DNA of 64,000 nt from positions 7,281,178 to 7,345,177 of the forward strand of contig JAJKFL010000005.1 of assembly GCA_021186555.1 (NCBI GenBank), in the 5' to 3' direction. The notes beneath the pieces were generated by a model. The model was not told the DNA's origin and searched no databases. It saw only the letters and a list, made by a program, of their open reading frames with translations. Of this stretch, positions 11,091 to 20,726 are shown in pieces (the first letter of the stretch is position 1; every line of letters begins with the position of its first letter). The DNA is from Reticulitermes speratus (lineage: Eukaryota; Arthropoda; Insecta; Blattodea; Rhinotermitidae). Both the position numbers and the translations under genes were made by a program.

Positions 11091-12294
11091 AAAAGAAGAA
11101 TTCAGAAAACAGAACTAGCAATGTATATACACATTAAAAAGTTAAAAATGTATAAAAAGCGAACGGTTATGATGTAGGCCATTTTGTAGCCGATCCCTGG
11201 TATACTATGTATTGGAGATGCCTACGTGACCGAAATTCGTAGTGGGTTTTCTCATCCTTTCCAGGGAAATTCAAGGATGTTACCTTAAAATATGGCCATT
11301 TTCTTCCACATTTTCCCAAGCTTCTTTCCGCGAATGATTTTAATATTTGGAGCCACATAATTTGATGAATTAAGAAGGCTCTGTTAAAAAAATCAAAAGT
11401 TAATTCTTTCTAATGCATCTTTCACAGACATATGAGAAGCTGTCATATAACCAATTTCGCTTACTGTAAAACTTTATTGGTGTCGGCATATTCACTGGGG
11501 CACTGAAATACATTTTACGCCCTCAGAAGCTACATCATCTAGGACCCACTAAAATAGGACCCTGAAAAATATGAAGTAATAATACCATATAAACTTTCTG
11601 TACTATTTTCAAAAGAAATTTCCGTATCAACATTTTAAATTTTCAAGGCTGTGAAAATTCTTATTGTGACGTTATGTGTTATGACACCGTCTAGACTGCT
11701 GATTACAAAATTCCCATGGAAGACACTGTCTCCCTCTCTCTGCCTTAAAGCAGGGAGGTGTTACCTTATTCTGTAATTTTCGTATTCACCTAACAGAATA
11801 CACGCTGTGACACGGAAGAGGACAGAAATGTAAATTGCTGATTCTCCTTGCATGCTATAGTCACTACCACTCTAATACTTCTTGCTAGAACAAAACTAAC
11901 AATACTAGGTCAAGAGCAGAAATTACAAATATGCTCGTTTTGTTCATTTCTATGAATAATAATCATGGAACCAGCTATAAATACGCTTCGAAATTACAAA
12001 GAAATTTCCCTCCGATAATACGTGTAGATGAATTATATTTGTGACGCCATTTTCAGAATGTTATCCCTTTGAAGAGATGTTAGTTCATGGAATTATCACG
12101 CCTACGTCAAATTCTTTCAAAAGTTTATGTTTTAAAAATTTATTTTCGTGGAAGAGGCTACGTGTAGACTGACACATCCATGACTGTTGCTTTAATTAGT
12201 AAGTGCTCACAAACCGCTGGTCTTCACTGGCCTGGCCAGTTGCAGCAAAACTGCGAGCACCAATTCCTGTAATTCGATTCCTAGCAAAGCAAAG
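11091..12294. other. No gene recognised
   Basis: 1.2 kb of AT-rich DNA without recognisable frames, RNA genes or repeats. Confidence 0.45.
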
Positions 12295-12402
12295 GGGTTT
12301 AAAGTAAATTTCACAGTATTACCACCGTGCATTTTGTTAAATCAATAGTAAGACCGACAAATGCACTATATTGACCAATTTTATTCTGGTCTATTTCCCC
12401 TT

Positions 12403-12446
12403 GCCCTACACGTGTTTCGGAACTTTAAAGTTCCATCTTCAGGGGC
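12403..12446 (-). ncRNA. Hammerhead ribozyme (intact)
   Basis: Self-cleaving RNA motif, read on minus. Stem I GCCC/GGGC, core CTGAAGA, stem II GGAACTTTAAAGTTCC (self-complementary), GAAA, palindromic CACGTG as minimal stem III, then TA. Predicted cleavage falls between TA and GGGC. Confidence 0.82.
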
Positions 12447-12535
12447 TTGTCTTAAGCTACCTATTATTTACATAATACATATTTACATATTGTGAATCTG
12501 TTTTTAATATGTAAATAATAGGTAGCTTAAGACAA

Positions 12536-12579
12536 GCCCCTGAAGATGGAACTTTAAAGTTCCGAAACACGTGTAGGGC
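12536..12579 (+). ncRNA. Hammerhead ribozyme (intact)
   Basis: Mirror copy in the right arm, with stem I GCCC (12,536-12,539) pairing GGGC (12,576-12,579), CTGAAGA from 12,540, the same stem II as the left arm, GAAA, CACGTG and TA. Predicted cleavage is after 12,575. All invariant hammerhead nucleotides are present. Confidence 0.82.
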
Positions 12580-12656
12580 AAGGGGAAATAGACCAGAATA
12601 AAATTGGTCAATATAGTGCATTTGTCGGTCTTACTATTGATATTGGGTTTAAAGTA

Positions 12657-13163
12657 GTTCAGATGAACTTTGTATGGTAGCTAAATATGTGCTGCTTTTT
12701 TAGGTACCTGCTTCAAGCCTCTTCTGCGACATCATGTATCACATTGAGGAATTCTGTGGACACTGATTAATCTGGGTTATTAAGTGGAAAGAGATCACGA
12801 GCATCTTATCCTATGTCCTATGTTCTTAACTTATGAAATACCTGCCTTCAAACCACTTAAGAACCAGATAAAAAAAACAATGAAAGAGCACTGCCTTTAA
12901 AAAGTACATCTTGGTTAACTAACATTCCCTCAATCCATCGGATCCTATCGGATAATCCTCTATGACAGCGTTGTTAAATGAACTACATATAATTAAACAA
13001 AATCATGCCACGTAAATGGTATAATTACGAGTAAAACAAGAAGTAATTTAATACATTATTTTTCTTACTTCAAAATTAAGAGAAAACTGCTTTTATATAT
13101 CAACTAATTAAAACCGTTGTAAAATTACAATGGATCTGAAATGAAATTAATTTTAAATAATGC
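12657..13163. other. No gene recognised
   Basis: Nothing recognisable on either strand. Confidence 0.4.
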
Positions 13164-13176
13164 AGTAACTTTACGA

Positions 13177-13581
13177 ACAGGGGAGTGGAGAAGACTACAT
13201 AACGGGGAACTTAATGATCTGCACTCATCACCAAATATTATTCGGGTGATCAAATCGAGAAGAATGAGTTGGGCGGGGCATGTAGCACGTATGGGTGAGG
13301 GGAGAGGTGCATAAAGGGTTTTGGTGGGGAGACCTGAGGGATGGAGACCACTTGGAAGACCCAGGTGTAGATGGGAGGATAATATTGAAATGGATCTTCA
13401 AGAAGTGGGATGGGGGGGCATGGACTGGATTGATATGGCTCAGGATAGGGACAGGTGGCGGGCTGTTGTGAGTGCGGTAATGAACCTTGGGGTTCCATAA
13501 AACGCGGGGAATTTCTTGACTAGCTGAGGACCTGTTAGCTTCTCAAGAAGGACTCTGCTCCATGCAGTTAGTTAGTTAGTT
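13177..13581 (+). mobile_element. 5'-truncated non-LTR retrotransposon 3' end
   Basis: Encodes the C-terminal end of a LINE ORF2, from [14 protein letters not shown] through [17 protein letters not shown], an in-frame stop, then [18 protein letters not shown] and [18 protein letters not shown], ending in a stop at 13,496-13,498. The WAGHVARM...GRPxxRW pattern is typical of the region after the reverse transcriptase domain in several LINE clades. The 3' end is a (TTAG)n run. A 13-bp duplication AGTAACTTTACGA (13,164-13,176; 13,582-13,594) shows a single truncated insertion, typical of target-primed reverse transcription. Confidence 0.85.
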
Positions 13582-13724
13582 AGTAACTTTACGAGAAATT
13601 TATATGCCTAAATTGTTTTCTGGAAGCATTTGTTCTGATGTTGGTAGGCTTGAATGAAATAACTCTGGGAGTTTATTCACAACAATATTAAATAATCAGT
13701 CAAACACGTGTTTGTATTTAAAGC

Positions 13725-14910
13725 TGCGTGTTTGGGAGTTTATTTTGACAGCACTATTTGTGAAGATGGCGTCCTGCGCTACTGAACGGCAAGTGTTTAT
13801 TAGGAAAACATTTTATAACTGTGAAAATATCATGCAAGAACAAGGATATTAGCGACAATATTTAAATATTCGTCATGTTTTTTGTTCAGGAGACTATAAT
13901 ATTCAAAAAATTTGAAGAAGATAAGTACCAAATCTCAAAAGCGTTTGCAAATAAAATAATATTTATAATTTGAGTTAAATTGTATGGACGACTGTTGCGA
14001 TAACACGAGGCTGTTTACAGTTCTTAGCCTTTATGTATAGATCCACGAAATATATTTTTAAACATCCTATACCTAAATTTATCACTGTTGTTTACAAATG
14101 TTAAAAATATCCCTCCAAGCTTTATAAACTCATTATCATTCAAAATGTTACAATAAAACCACCTACTGTCTTATCTTCTACAAAGCATTTAGCTATTTTC
14201 TTTCTTATCTTTTATTCTGTTATATTAATCGTTTTTAATAACATTTATTTTTCGTCAGGTTTATTTAATATTCATCTGAATCACTCTAAAATTCAATAAA
14301 TTATTTTAATATAATTTCAAATAATTTCGAAGCTAAAAAGTGTACGGGCTGGCGGCATAGCGACTCGCTACGGGTTGGACGGTCCGGGGATGGAATCCCT
14401 GTAGGGACGAGATTTTCCTCACCCGTCCAGACCGACCCTGGGGCCCACCGTCCCTCCTGTACAATGGGAACCAACTCTCTTTCCCGGGTGTAAAGCGCCC
14501 GGGGCGCAGCGTTAACCATCCACCCCATCTAGCGCCTAGGTTAAAGAAAGAGTAGAGCTATACATCTGATCTTTCCTCTGGGCCTTCTTGGCCTGTTATA
14601 GGGTAAACTTTACCTTTTTGTACCTTTTTACCTACAAAAAGCTTACTGGACATCAGCAAAGATTAAGAATTTTTGGAATCTTGAAAATTAAGTGGGGAGC
14701 ATTCAGTAAATTAAAAGAAGAGTTTCCCTTAGCAATTCATGAAACATTTTTAAAAAAGCTTCACTTATATTAAAATTTTGCAGGTATTTTTTTTTTGCAC
14801 TTCCGTGACGCTTTCCTCTTTAAAACACGTTTTTGTGATAAAAACCCTCTGTTTTGTAGTGCAGGACGCCATCTTCACAACCAATGCTGTCAAACTAAGC
14901 TCCCAGCCCT
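13725..14910. mobile_element. TIR element, about 1.2 kb, class uncertain
   Basis: The ends are inverted repeats of about 55 bp that share GTGAAGATGGCGTCCTGC, TTGACAGCA and a GGGAG block. The flanks (ATTTAAAG left, TTTTAAGT right) are only roughly alike, so an 8-bp duplication cannot be claimed. The interior is AT-rich without a transposase frame and hosts a SINE-like insertion. Confidence 0.6.
14338..14610 (+). mobile_element. SINE-like element sharing the SINE-A tail
   Basis: GC-rich island in AT-rich DNA. The head GGGCTGGCGGCATAGCGACT ... GGGGATGGAATCCC is B-box-like but not exact. The 3' end, GGCCTGTTATAGGG ... TTTACC, resembles the SINE-A end GGCCTGTAATGGG ... TTTACC. Confidence 0.45.
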
Positions 14911-15703
14911 GTTTTAAGTAAGGGTGTAGACATCACGATCAAGGGTTCTTTTAATATGAGAATTAAGAAATTAATATAATCTTATCGTCAAGGTACAAAA
15001 CATAACATTACTGTTCACCGTTGTATAAAGTCTGATATTCCCAACTTCGCACAGAATGAGAAAACGTCTGTGCTTAGAAATAATGTAATTATTTACATAA
15101 ACGTTTCAGAGACTTCTCAAAATTGGTGTGACTTCCCTGCTGTTGGAACTTCCTTGATCGTAACAAGATTCTAGGTCCATCCCTTTGCCTGTTTGTCAAG
15201 ATTATGGGATGCACGTGGTATCTCTGCTGCTGCTGCTCTAATTGTCTCTGTAACACCGCCGTCAGGGATCTTACACTTCGATCTCCAGGGGGTGAATATA
15301 GATTCCTCCCTCTGTTCGACGAGATAGACGCCCTTTGATGTGATACAAGCTTAGTGCAGAGACTGCGTCGTCATTTGTGAATGTGCGAGGGATGTTCTTT
15401 ACTTGATTGGTTGGGAACTAGGAGAGGATTTTAATATTGAACAGTTCCTTTCAGCGTTTGAGACATGAAGAGAAAGTGTAGGGTAATTAATGGGTCATCT
15501 TCAAAGCATGTTCTGAATTGTTATGAATTGTGTATAAGAGTGTCAACAACAGATCAGATCTACAATAAATTAACTCGAATGCCCTATGCACATGTGTACA
15601 ACGCGTACGTCTTGCATTTGAAAGATGTGCACTTTGAAATGGGGTTATGTACATTTTGTGCCTGCATTTCGATAACAGTCTTGATAACCCTACAACGTAG
15701 TAT
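14911..15703. other. No gene recognised
   Basis: Open frames of 77-96 codons overlap on opposite strands at 15.47-15.75 kb. No domain was recognised. The 3' ends run into the palindromic MITE, which argues against a gene. Confidence 0.45.
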
Positions 15704-15788
15704 ATACAGGGTATACACAAAAGAATGGTGCGGTTTCAATGGTGAAAACTATTGAAACCGCACCATTCTTTTGTGTATACCTGTATAT
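15704..15788. mobile_element. 84-bp palindromic MITE, copy 1
   Basis: Near-perfect hairpin: TACAGGGTATACACAAAAGA, then ATGGTGCGGTTTCAAT, a short loop and the reverse complement. The ends are TATACAGG/CCTGTATA, consistent with TA insertion of a mariner-type fold-back element. A second copy lies at 24.9 kb. Confidence 0.8.
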
Positions 15789-15953
15789 AACACGTGACTG
15801 AGAAAAACGGCTCAAGGAGTAAAACTTCTGACTTGTATTCAAAAAGTGCCGAGTTAAAATCTCGGCTGAGAAAAATCAATCATCATGAAGGAGGTTTTCC
15901 GTGGCTTTACTCATGTGTTTCAGGCGAGTTTCGGAACAGTACATGAGTTAGGC

Positions 15954-16262
15954 TGGGGCACGCGGTGGCGAAGTTGGTTGAGGCACTGCGCTACATACCG
16001 GAAGGTCGCGAGTTCGATTTCCCGATGGTGTCATTGCAATTTTTCATTGACATAACCTTTCGTCTGCACTATGGCCCTGGGGTCGACTCAGCTTCTAACA
16101 GAAATGAGTAACAGGAAAATTTCATGGGGGTAAAGGCGGCAGGTGCGTAGGGCCAACAATCTTACCACCTTCATATGCCGTTTGTCTAGAAATTCTGGGA
16201 GCCTCAACCTCCTGAAAAGTTTGGAGCCTGTCCAGGCCTGCATAGGAAAAGCTTTACCTTAC
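15954..16262 (+). mobile_element. SINE-A, full length
   Basis: Reference copy of family A. The head is GGGGCACGCGGTGGCGAAGT, with B-box-like GAGTTCGATTTCC. The body contains GCACTATGGCCCTGGGGTCG, AACAGAAATGAGTA, TAAAGGCGGCAGGTGCGTAG and GGGAGCCTCAACCTCCTG. The tail is CCAGGCCTGCATAGG ... GCTTTACCTT. Flanks ACATGAGTTAGGC (15,941-15,953) and ACCTGAATTAGGC (16,263-16,275) look like an aged target-site duplication. Confidence 0.85.
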
Positions 16263-16275
16263 ACCTGAATTAGGC

Positions 16276-16923
16276 CACGACCGAATCCGTCCAAAGCTTC
16301 TACAATTCCTTAATTATTCTAAAATTCGACGCTATGTGGTCCAAGATCATGAGGGGGTTGTAAACTGACTAATAAATAAAAAAAATATTTTGCTGATTGT
16401 TGTTATGTAGTAGGCAAGACTGGAAAATTACAGCCTTAATTTTAATATATGTACGCCTATTTTCCAAAGACATGCACTAATTTTCTGCACTCTTTCATTT
16501 ATCGCTGATGCAAGCCTATCTCTGAAGACATAAGTTTGTTTTCTGCCTAGACGCTACTTCCTCTTTTATTGTTGAAACTGAAGCCAACTAAAAATCGTGA
16601 TGAAATTCAGTTCAAGTAACGACAGATATAACGTACTCTGCTGGAACATATGAAAAGTATTCCAGGAATAGATTTTTGTTGCTGTTTGAACTTACTCTTT
16701 CCTTAGCCTTTACAGCTGTTGCGGGTTTCCAGACATCCACGCTGTTTCCATACGAAATTGAATGTTTCACCGAAATCAAAATTCTTCCGTTTATTGTTCA
16801 ATTAGCTGGCATTTAACTAGATATAATGTGACTGAGTTTAGTGTCGGATGTGAACTCAGGATATTATATTTTTTGGCAACAACTTCTGTTTTTACCTAAG
16901 GTCCCAGAAGCTATCTCTAACTT
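16276..16923. other. No gene recognised
   Basis: Possibly contains older LINE sequence upstream of the RT relic, but no peptide motif was readable. Confidence 0.35.
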
Positions 16924-17333
16924 TGACAGAATTATTTTGTATTATTAATGATCTTTTCAGCCAAAACCCCAGGAATTTTGGAAATTTTCTTAATTTAGGA
17001 AAGAGATTTTTTCGCTATTCAGCCTCAGGTTGAAGATATCGATTTAATCGAAAATCTCGAAGTAGCCGAAGCTTTTCCCGAACACTTCCAATCGGTTTAT
17101 AGCAATCCTCGCCAGCACCGTCCCCACCATTCCATGTCCTCTGACTTCTTATCTTAAGATGCTGTTTCTGATTCTGTTATTTGTAAAGCCATTCAACTTC
17201 TAAGATCATCCAAAAGTGTTGGTCAGGGCGGTATTCACGAGTCCATTATCAAGCGTTCTTCACTTGTTTTGTTCCGGTTCGTAAACGTATTTTCAAACTC
17301 AGCTTCTCTCAGAAAACTTTCTATTACTTTATG
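16924..17333 (+). pseudogene. Jockey-like LINE ORF2 relic, part 1
   Basis: Interrupted frame of the segment between endonuclease and reverse transcriptase. Readable peptides are ENLEVAEAFPEHFQSVYSN, a stop, then SDSVICKAIQLLRSSKSVGQ and GGIHESIIKRSS. The pattern LRPSKS.G.DGIP..IIK is the usual entry to the RT domain of jockey-type elements. Two in-frame stops show it is dead. The frame is cut at 17,333 by a MITE and resumes at 17,596 with WKHAAIFPIFATGN. Confidence 0.65.
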
Positions 17334-17595
17334 CATAGGCGTAAATTGGGGGGCTGCAAGGGGGGGGGGGAATGCCCCTCCAATATTTTTTTTAATCAAA
17401 GAATATTTCTCTTTTTTGGTTACTGAATTTAAGAGGGGCAAATAAAAAAAATAGAAATATTTTCTAAACGATTAGTTGGGTGACTAAAGAAACCAAAAGT
17501 GAAAACCTTGCCTTTTACTGGGGGCAGAATAGAGGCATCCTAACACCCATGGTCGATTTTGCCCCCCAGTTTTTGTTAGCCAATTTACGCCTATG
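17334..17595. mobile_element. GGCGTAA-end MITE, copy 1
   Basis: 262 bp with terminal inverted repeats CATAGGCGTAAATTGG and CCAATTTACGCCTATG. Next to the ends are a G run (17,360-17,370) and C-rich blocks (ATGCCCCTCC, TTGCCCCCC). It splits the LINE relic. The copy at 31.8 kb shares AGAATAGAGGCATC and CGATTTTG. Confidence 0.75.
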
Positions 17596-18124
17596 ACTAT
17601 CTGGAAACATGCGGCAATTTTTCCTATTTTTGCAACAGGGAACAATGCCTCTATAATAACTTCTAGCTTATTTCTATTGTTAATAATTTTTTTAATTATT
17701 GTAAATGTTTACACCTCATCATGTTGTAACCATTTAAAATACATCATTACCCGTTTGGTAATTTCTGTTGACGTTATTACAACTTTGGTAGCCCTTAGCG
17801 CCATATCGGTGCCCAACATTATTAACTTAACAGAACATTAGCCCTTGTACAATTTAACTTGCTTCTTCATCACTTTAGTGCATTTGGGCCCCTTGCTAGT
17901 AATGTAGTTACGCAAACGACAATCTCAATTTCTTCTTTCTATAAATTTTGTGATGTCGTCCTCTGGAGGATTTTCTGGTTTCCACAAGAAGCGGTTTTCT
18001 GTGCCTTTCCTTTCCCTTCTCTTCACAAATTTATTCTTTTAAAATTTGCCATTAGCAGTTTGGTAAATTCTCGTGATCTTTTTAAAGAATGTCATCCGTT
18101 CGTGTGTCAATATTACGAAAAATG
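17596..18124 (+). pseudogene. Jockey-like LINE ORF2 relic, part 2
   Basis: Continues part 1 with LWKHAAIFPIFATGNNAS, corresponding to the WK.A.I.PI.K.G....NYRPIS block at the start of the RT domain. Later fragments such as LLHHFSAFGPLASNVV resemble the region before the GVPQGS motif. Frames change repeatedly. It ends at the HHR insertion at about 18,125. Assignment rests on motif resemblance only. Confidence 0.55.
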
Positions 18125-18380
18125 AAATAAATATCTGTCCAAACACAACTAGATTCTATTTATAACCTAGAACTACATGTTTCGACTTATCTCAAGTCAT
18201 CCTCAGTTTCACAGTTGGTCTTTAAATCATACTGAGGAAGAAATATACATTACGTAAATCTTAAAATCTTCCTCTTTATGTTTAAATACCGTTTGTGAAC
18301 CTCCGGATTACCTTATATAGGTCGAAACATGTAGTTCTATATAATAAATAAAATTTAGTTGTGTTTGGACAGATACTGAT
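18125..18380. mobile_element. HHR inverted-repeat element in LINE relic
   Basis: The arms are ATCTGTCCAAACACAACTA (left) and its complement (right), each leading inward to CTAGAACTACATGTTTCGAC-type sequence. The left ribozyme keeps its core. The right one reads CTCCGGA instead of CTGAGGA. The interior is about 70 bp. No clear duplication or tail was seen. Confidence 0.65.
18168..18211 (-). ncRNA. Hammerhead ribozyme motif
   Basis: On minus: CTGAGGA, stem II GACTT-GAGAT-AAGTC, GAAA, CATG, TA. The core is complete. Stem I has a mismatch at the first pair and then three pairs (GAAA/GTTC), so activity would be weak. Confidence 0.65.
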
Positions 18381-18442
18381 TAACTTCTTGTCCTGTTTTA
18401 TATTACTTACACCGTGCATTTTCACTCAATACTTAATAACCA

Positions 18443-18682
18443 CCGATGGTGTCACTGGAATTTTTCACTTACATAATCGTTTCGGTCGCACTATGGCCCT
18501 GGGGTCGACTCAGCCTCTAACAGAAATGAGTACCAGGAATCCTTCCTGGGGGGTAAAGGCGGCCTGTGCGTAGGGCTGACAACCTTACCACCTTCATGTG
18601 CCGATTGTCTAAAAACCTGGGAGCCTCGACCTCCTGGAGCCCTAAGGGCCTGCCAAGGCCTGTAATGGGATTGCTTTACCTT
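18443..18682 (+). mobile_element. SINE-A, 5'-truncated, nested
   Basis: Begins at the end of the B box (CCGATGGTGTCACTGG) and runs through GCACTATGGCCCTGGGGTCG to the TTTACC tail. A 12-bp duplication ACTTAATAACCA (18,431-18,442; 18,683-18,694) shows it inserted into the HHR element, which is therefore older. Confidence 0.85.
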
Positions 18683-18868
18683 TACTTAATAACCAACTAA
18701 ATGCAAATTCACTTGAAACTATGTCTTACACGTCTACATGTATTTTACGATCTTAAACTTGTATCCGTTTTAAAGTGTTATTACCACTTACACATAAGAC
18801 AAAAAGTGATCTAGACTGAATATAGCAATTTACTGAACGTTTGTTTGCGAAATAAGTGTAGTTTGTGA

Positions 18869-18912
18869 CCCCCTGAAGATGGTCTATAAGTAGACCGAAA
18901 CATATGTAGGGG
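18869..18912 (+). ncRNA. Hammerhead ribozyme (intact)
   Basis: Stem I CCCC/GGGG, CTGAAGA from 18,873, stem II GGTCTA-TAAG-TAGACC (perfect six pairs), GAAA, palindromic CATATG, TA. Predicted cleavage is after 18,908. Confidence 0.82.
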
Positions 18913-18992
18913 AATTTAGGAGAATTTAATAAACTATAAAATAGTTTCAAGTGAATGTGCATTTAGTTGGTTATTAAGTATTTTTGTCCTGT

Positions 18993-19795
18993 GTCTTTAT
19001 TACGCCTTTATCTCGCTCTCAGCGTCGTTTTGATGCCCTGTGTTTTGCACTTAGCAGTACGTTAGCTCTTGTTCCTCACAGCTTGCTTTCTTCATCAACG
19101 CAGCGCTCTTGAACCTCTCGATGGTAATGCAGTTACCCTGCCGGCAACTTCGTGTTTGAATTTCTGTACGTGCAGTGACAGCACCCTCTGCATTACTCTC
19201 TGGTTACCAGAATGATCTGTTTTGGTGCCTCTGTTTTCATTGCACTCTTACGGTACTTATGCCGTGTAGTTAAGTACGTCAGACATTTTCTATCCGCTTA
19301 CGACGCCAAAATTCTTCGTGCACTTAAATCACCATTTAACTGTACGTTGCTACTCTCTGATATTGATTTTATATGCGATTGGTGCGCTGATAATTGCACA
19401 CACCTCAGCATAAGTAAAAATAAATTTATTACTTTCTAAAGAAAAACGAACACTTTGATTTACAAGTATAAAGTTTTTGACTCTTGTATAACCAGTATTG
19501 ACCCTATTACGTATCTGGTAGAATATATGGACTCTAAAATTTATTTTCATCGTCATGCAAATTACATACGTTCTCAGTCCTTTCAGTTGCTGTGTTTGTT
19601 AGCAGTTTAACCTTTTCTTTCCCTCCCGTTGGTATTTATTTACATTACGTTTTACTGCGGTTAAAATTAAATCAGGCTATCTTCTGTTATACAGAATTGT
19701 ATTATGCCTACTGCTGCCAAAAACCTGGAATGCATTTAGCGGAAGTTTGCAGCAAAGTTACAACCGTTTCTTCCTCCTTCGCCACTCTCCGTATA
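18993..19795 (+). pseudogene. Jockey-like LINE ORF2 relic, part 3
   Basis: Resumes the LINE after the two HHR insertions. Readable pieces are FLSAYDAKILRALKSPFNCT (the YADD-type active site degraded to SAYD), then LLSDIDFICDWCADN and SISKNKFITF, a stop, and TNTLIYKYKVFDSCITS. A more decayed piece near 19.68-19.78 kb reads like LKLEYAS.VW and LERIQ.KF in mixed frames. These are the RT catalytic and thumb regions of a jockey-type element. Several frameshifts are present. Confidence 0.6.
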
Positions 19796-19796
19796 C

Positions 19797-20062
19797 AAAA
19801 GCAATCCCTGGACAGGCCCTGAAGACTCCATGAGTTTCAGGCTCCTAGGACTTCTAGAAATTAAGGTGGAAATGTTGTCAGCCCTAAGCACCGACCACCT
19901 TATCCCCCCTACGCGATATTCCTGGTACTCATTTCTGTTACAGACTGAGTCGACCCCAGGAATAAGTCAACGAGAAATCTCAATGAACCTATCGCGAATC
20001 AAATCCGCGACCTTCCGGCTTGTAGCGCAAAGCCTCAACAAAGTGCGCCACTGCGTGCCCCC
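19797..20062 (-). mobile_element. SINE-A copy at LINE relic end
   Basis: Minus-strand SINE-A missing the TTTACC tail. It reads right to left from a C-run-adjacent head (GGGGGCACGCAGTGGCGC on minus) through TTTGATTCGCG (degenerate B box), GGTCGACTCAG and the GGGGATAAGGTGGTCGG segment. The C run at 20,059-20,070 makes the boundary uncertain. Confidence 0.75.
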
Positions 20063-20726
20063 CCCCCCCCATATTAATGTTAGAGCGACTGAATCGTAAA
20101 TATTGAGAGGGGTGGGACGCATAAAGTACATAGGGGAACAAAGAGTGTATAAAACGTTGTGCATAAACCCCAGGATATGTGTCCAATTTGTAAACATACA
20201 GGAGGTGTGAGAATAATGTAAAATTGCATAAGAGGACTGAGCTGGATTTAACTGCCGTCTGATCAGAATCAAAACTACAATTTCTTCTTAATGGATAATT
20301 GAATTTAATGCATTAAAAATTTCTGCTCTTCTTCTATTCCGAATATTTATTTTTTGAGTTTCAAGATTCTTTGCCAGAAAAATTGCAATTTATAAAACTT
20401 ACCCTATATTGCATGCTTTTGTTTATAATCTTAAAGTAGACGCATAAGATACGTGTTTACTTCTATATAAGGCTCACATTATCGTTAAATTATGGTGAAA
20501 TTTAAATTTTCCTCACTGAACTTAAGATTCTTTTTAATTTTCCACTTCTGTAATTTATATTTCATAAAATGTAAGTCTTTTTTTATAGGATTGAACCTAA
20601 CAAGGACTATATTATAATCGGAGTTCTATTTACGGCCCTTTCTTATCTCTCGGTGCCATTATTTACAGTTTCTGCTAAATTCGCTTTAACTAACTGCGAG
20701 CTGTGTGATGTATGAAAAACAAAGTA
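20063..20726. other. No gene recognised
   Basis: AT-rich DNA without recognisable features. Confidence 0.4.

Larger units (their letters stand above)
12307..12644 (-). mobile_element. Complete HHR inverted-repeat element
   Basis: Best preserved member. Left arm 12,340-12,473 and right arm 12,509-12,640 are almost perfect reverse complements around a short AT-rich loop, and each arm holds one intact hammerhead. A 33-bp one-sided tail at the left reads CACCGTGCATTTT, the complement of the tail found on the right of other copies, so the element is inserted in reverse. A 12-bp duplication GGGTTTAAAGTA (12,295-12,306 and 12,645-12,656) frames it. There is no open reading frame. It resembles a non-autonomous Penelope-like or retrozyme unit. 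Confidence 0.8.
18397..18983 (-). mobile_element. HHR inverted-repeat element, SINE-split
   Basis: The left tail CACCGTGCATTTT and the arm ends AACCAACTAAATGC and GCATTTAGTTGGTT define the element. The flanking 9-bp repeat is TTGTCCTGT (18,388-18,396; 18,984-18,992). The left-arm ribozyme is degraded (ACATGTATTTTACG); the right arm carries an intact one. A SINE-A interrupts the left arm. Confidence 0.7.
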
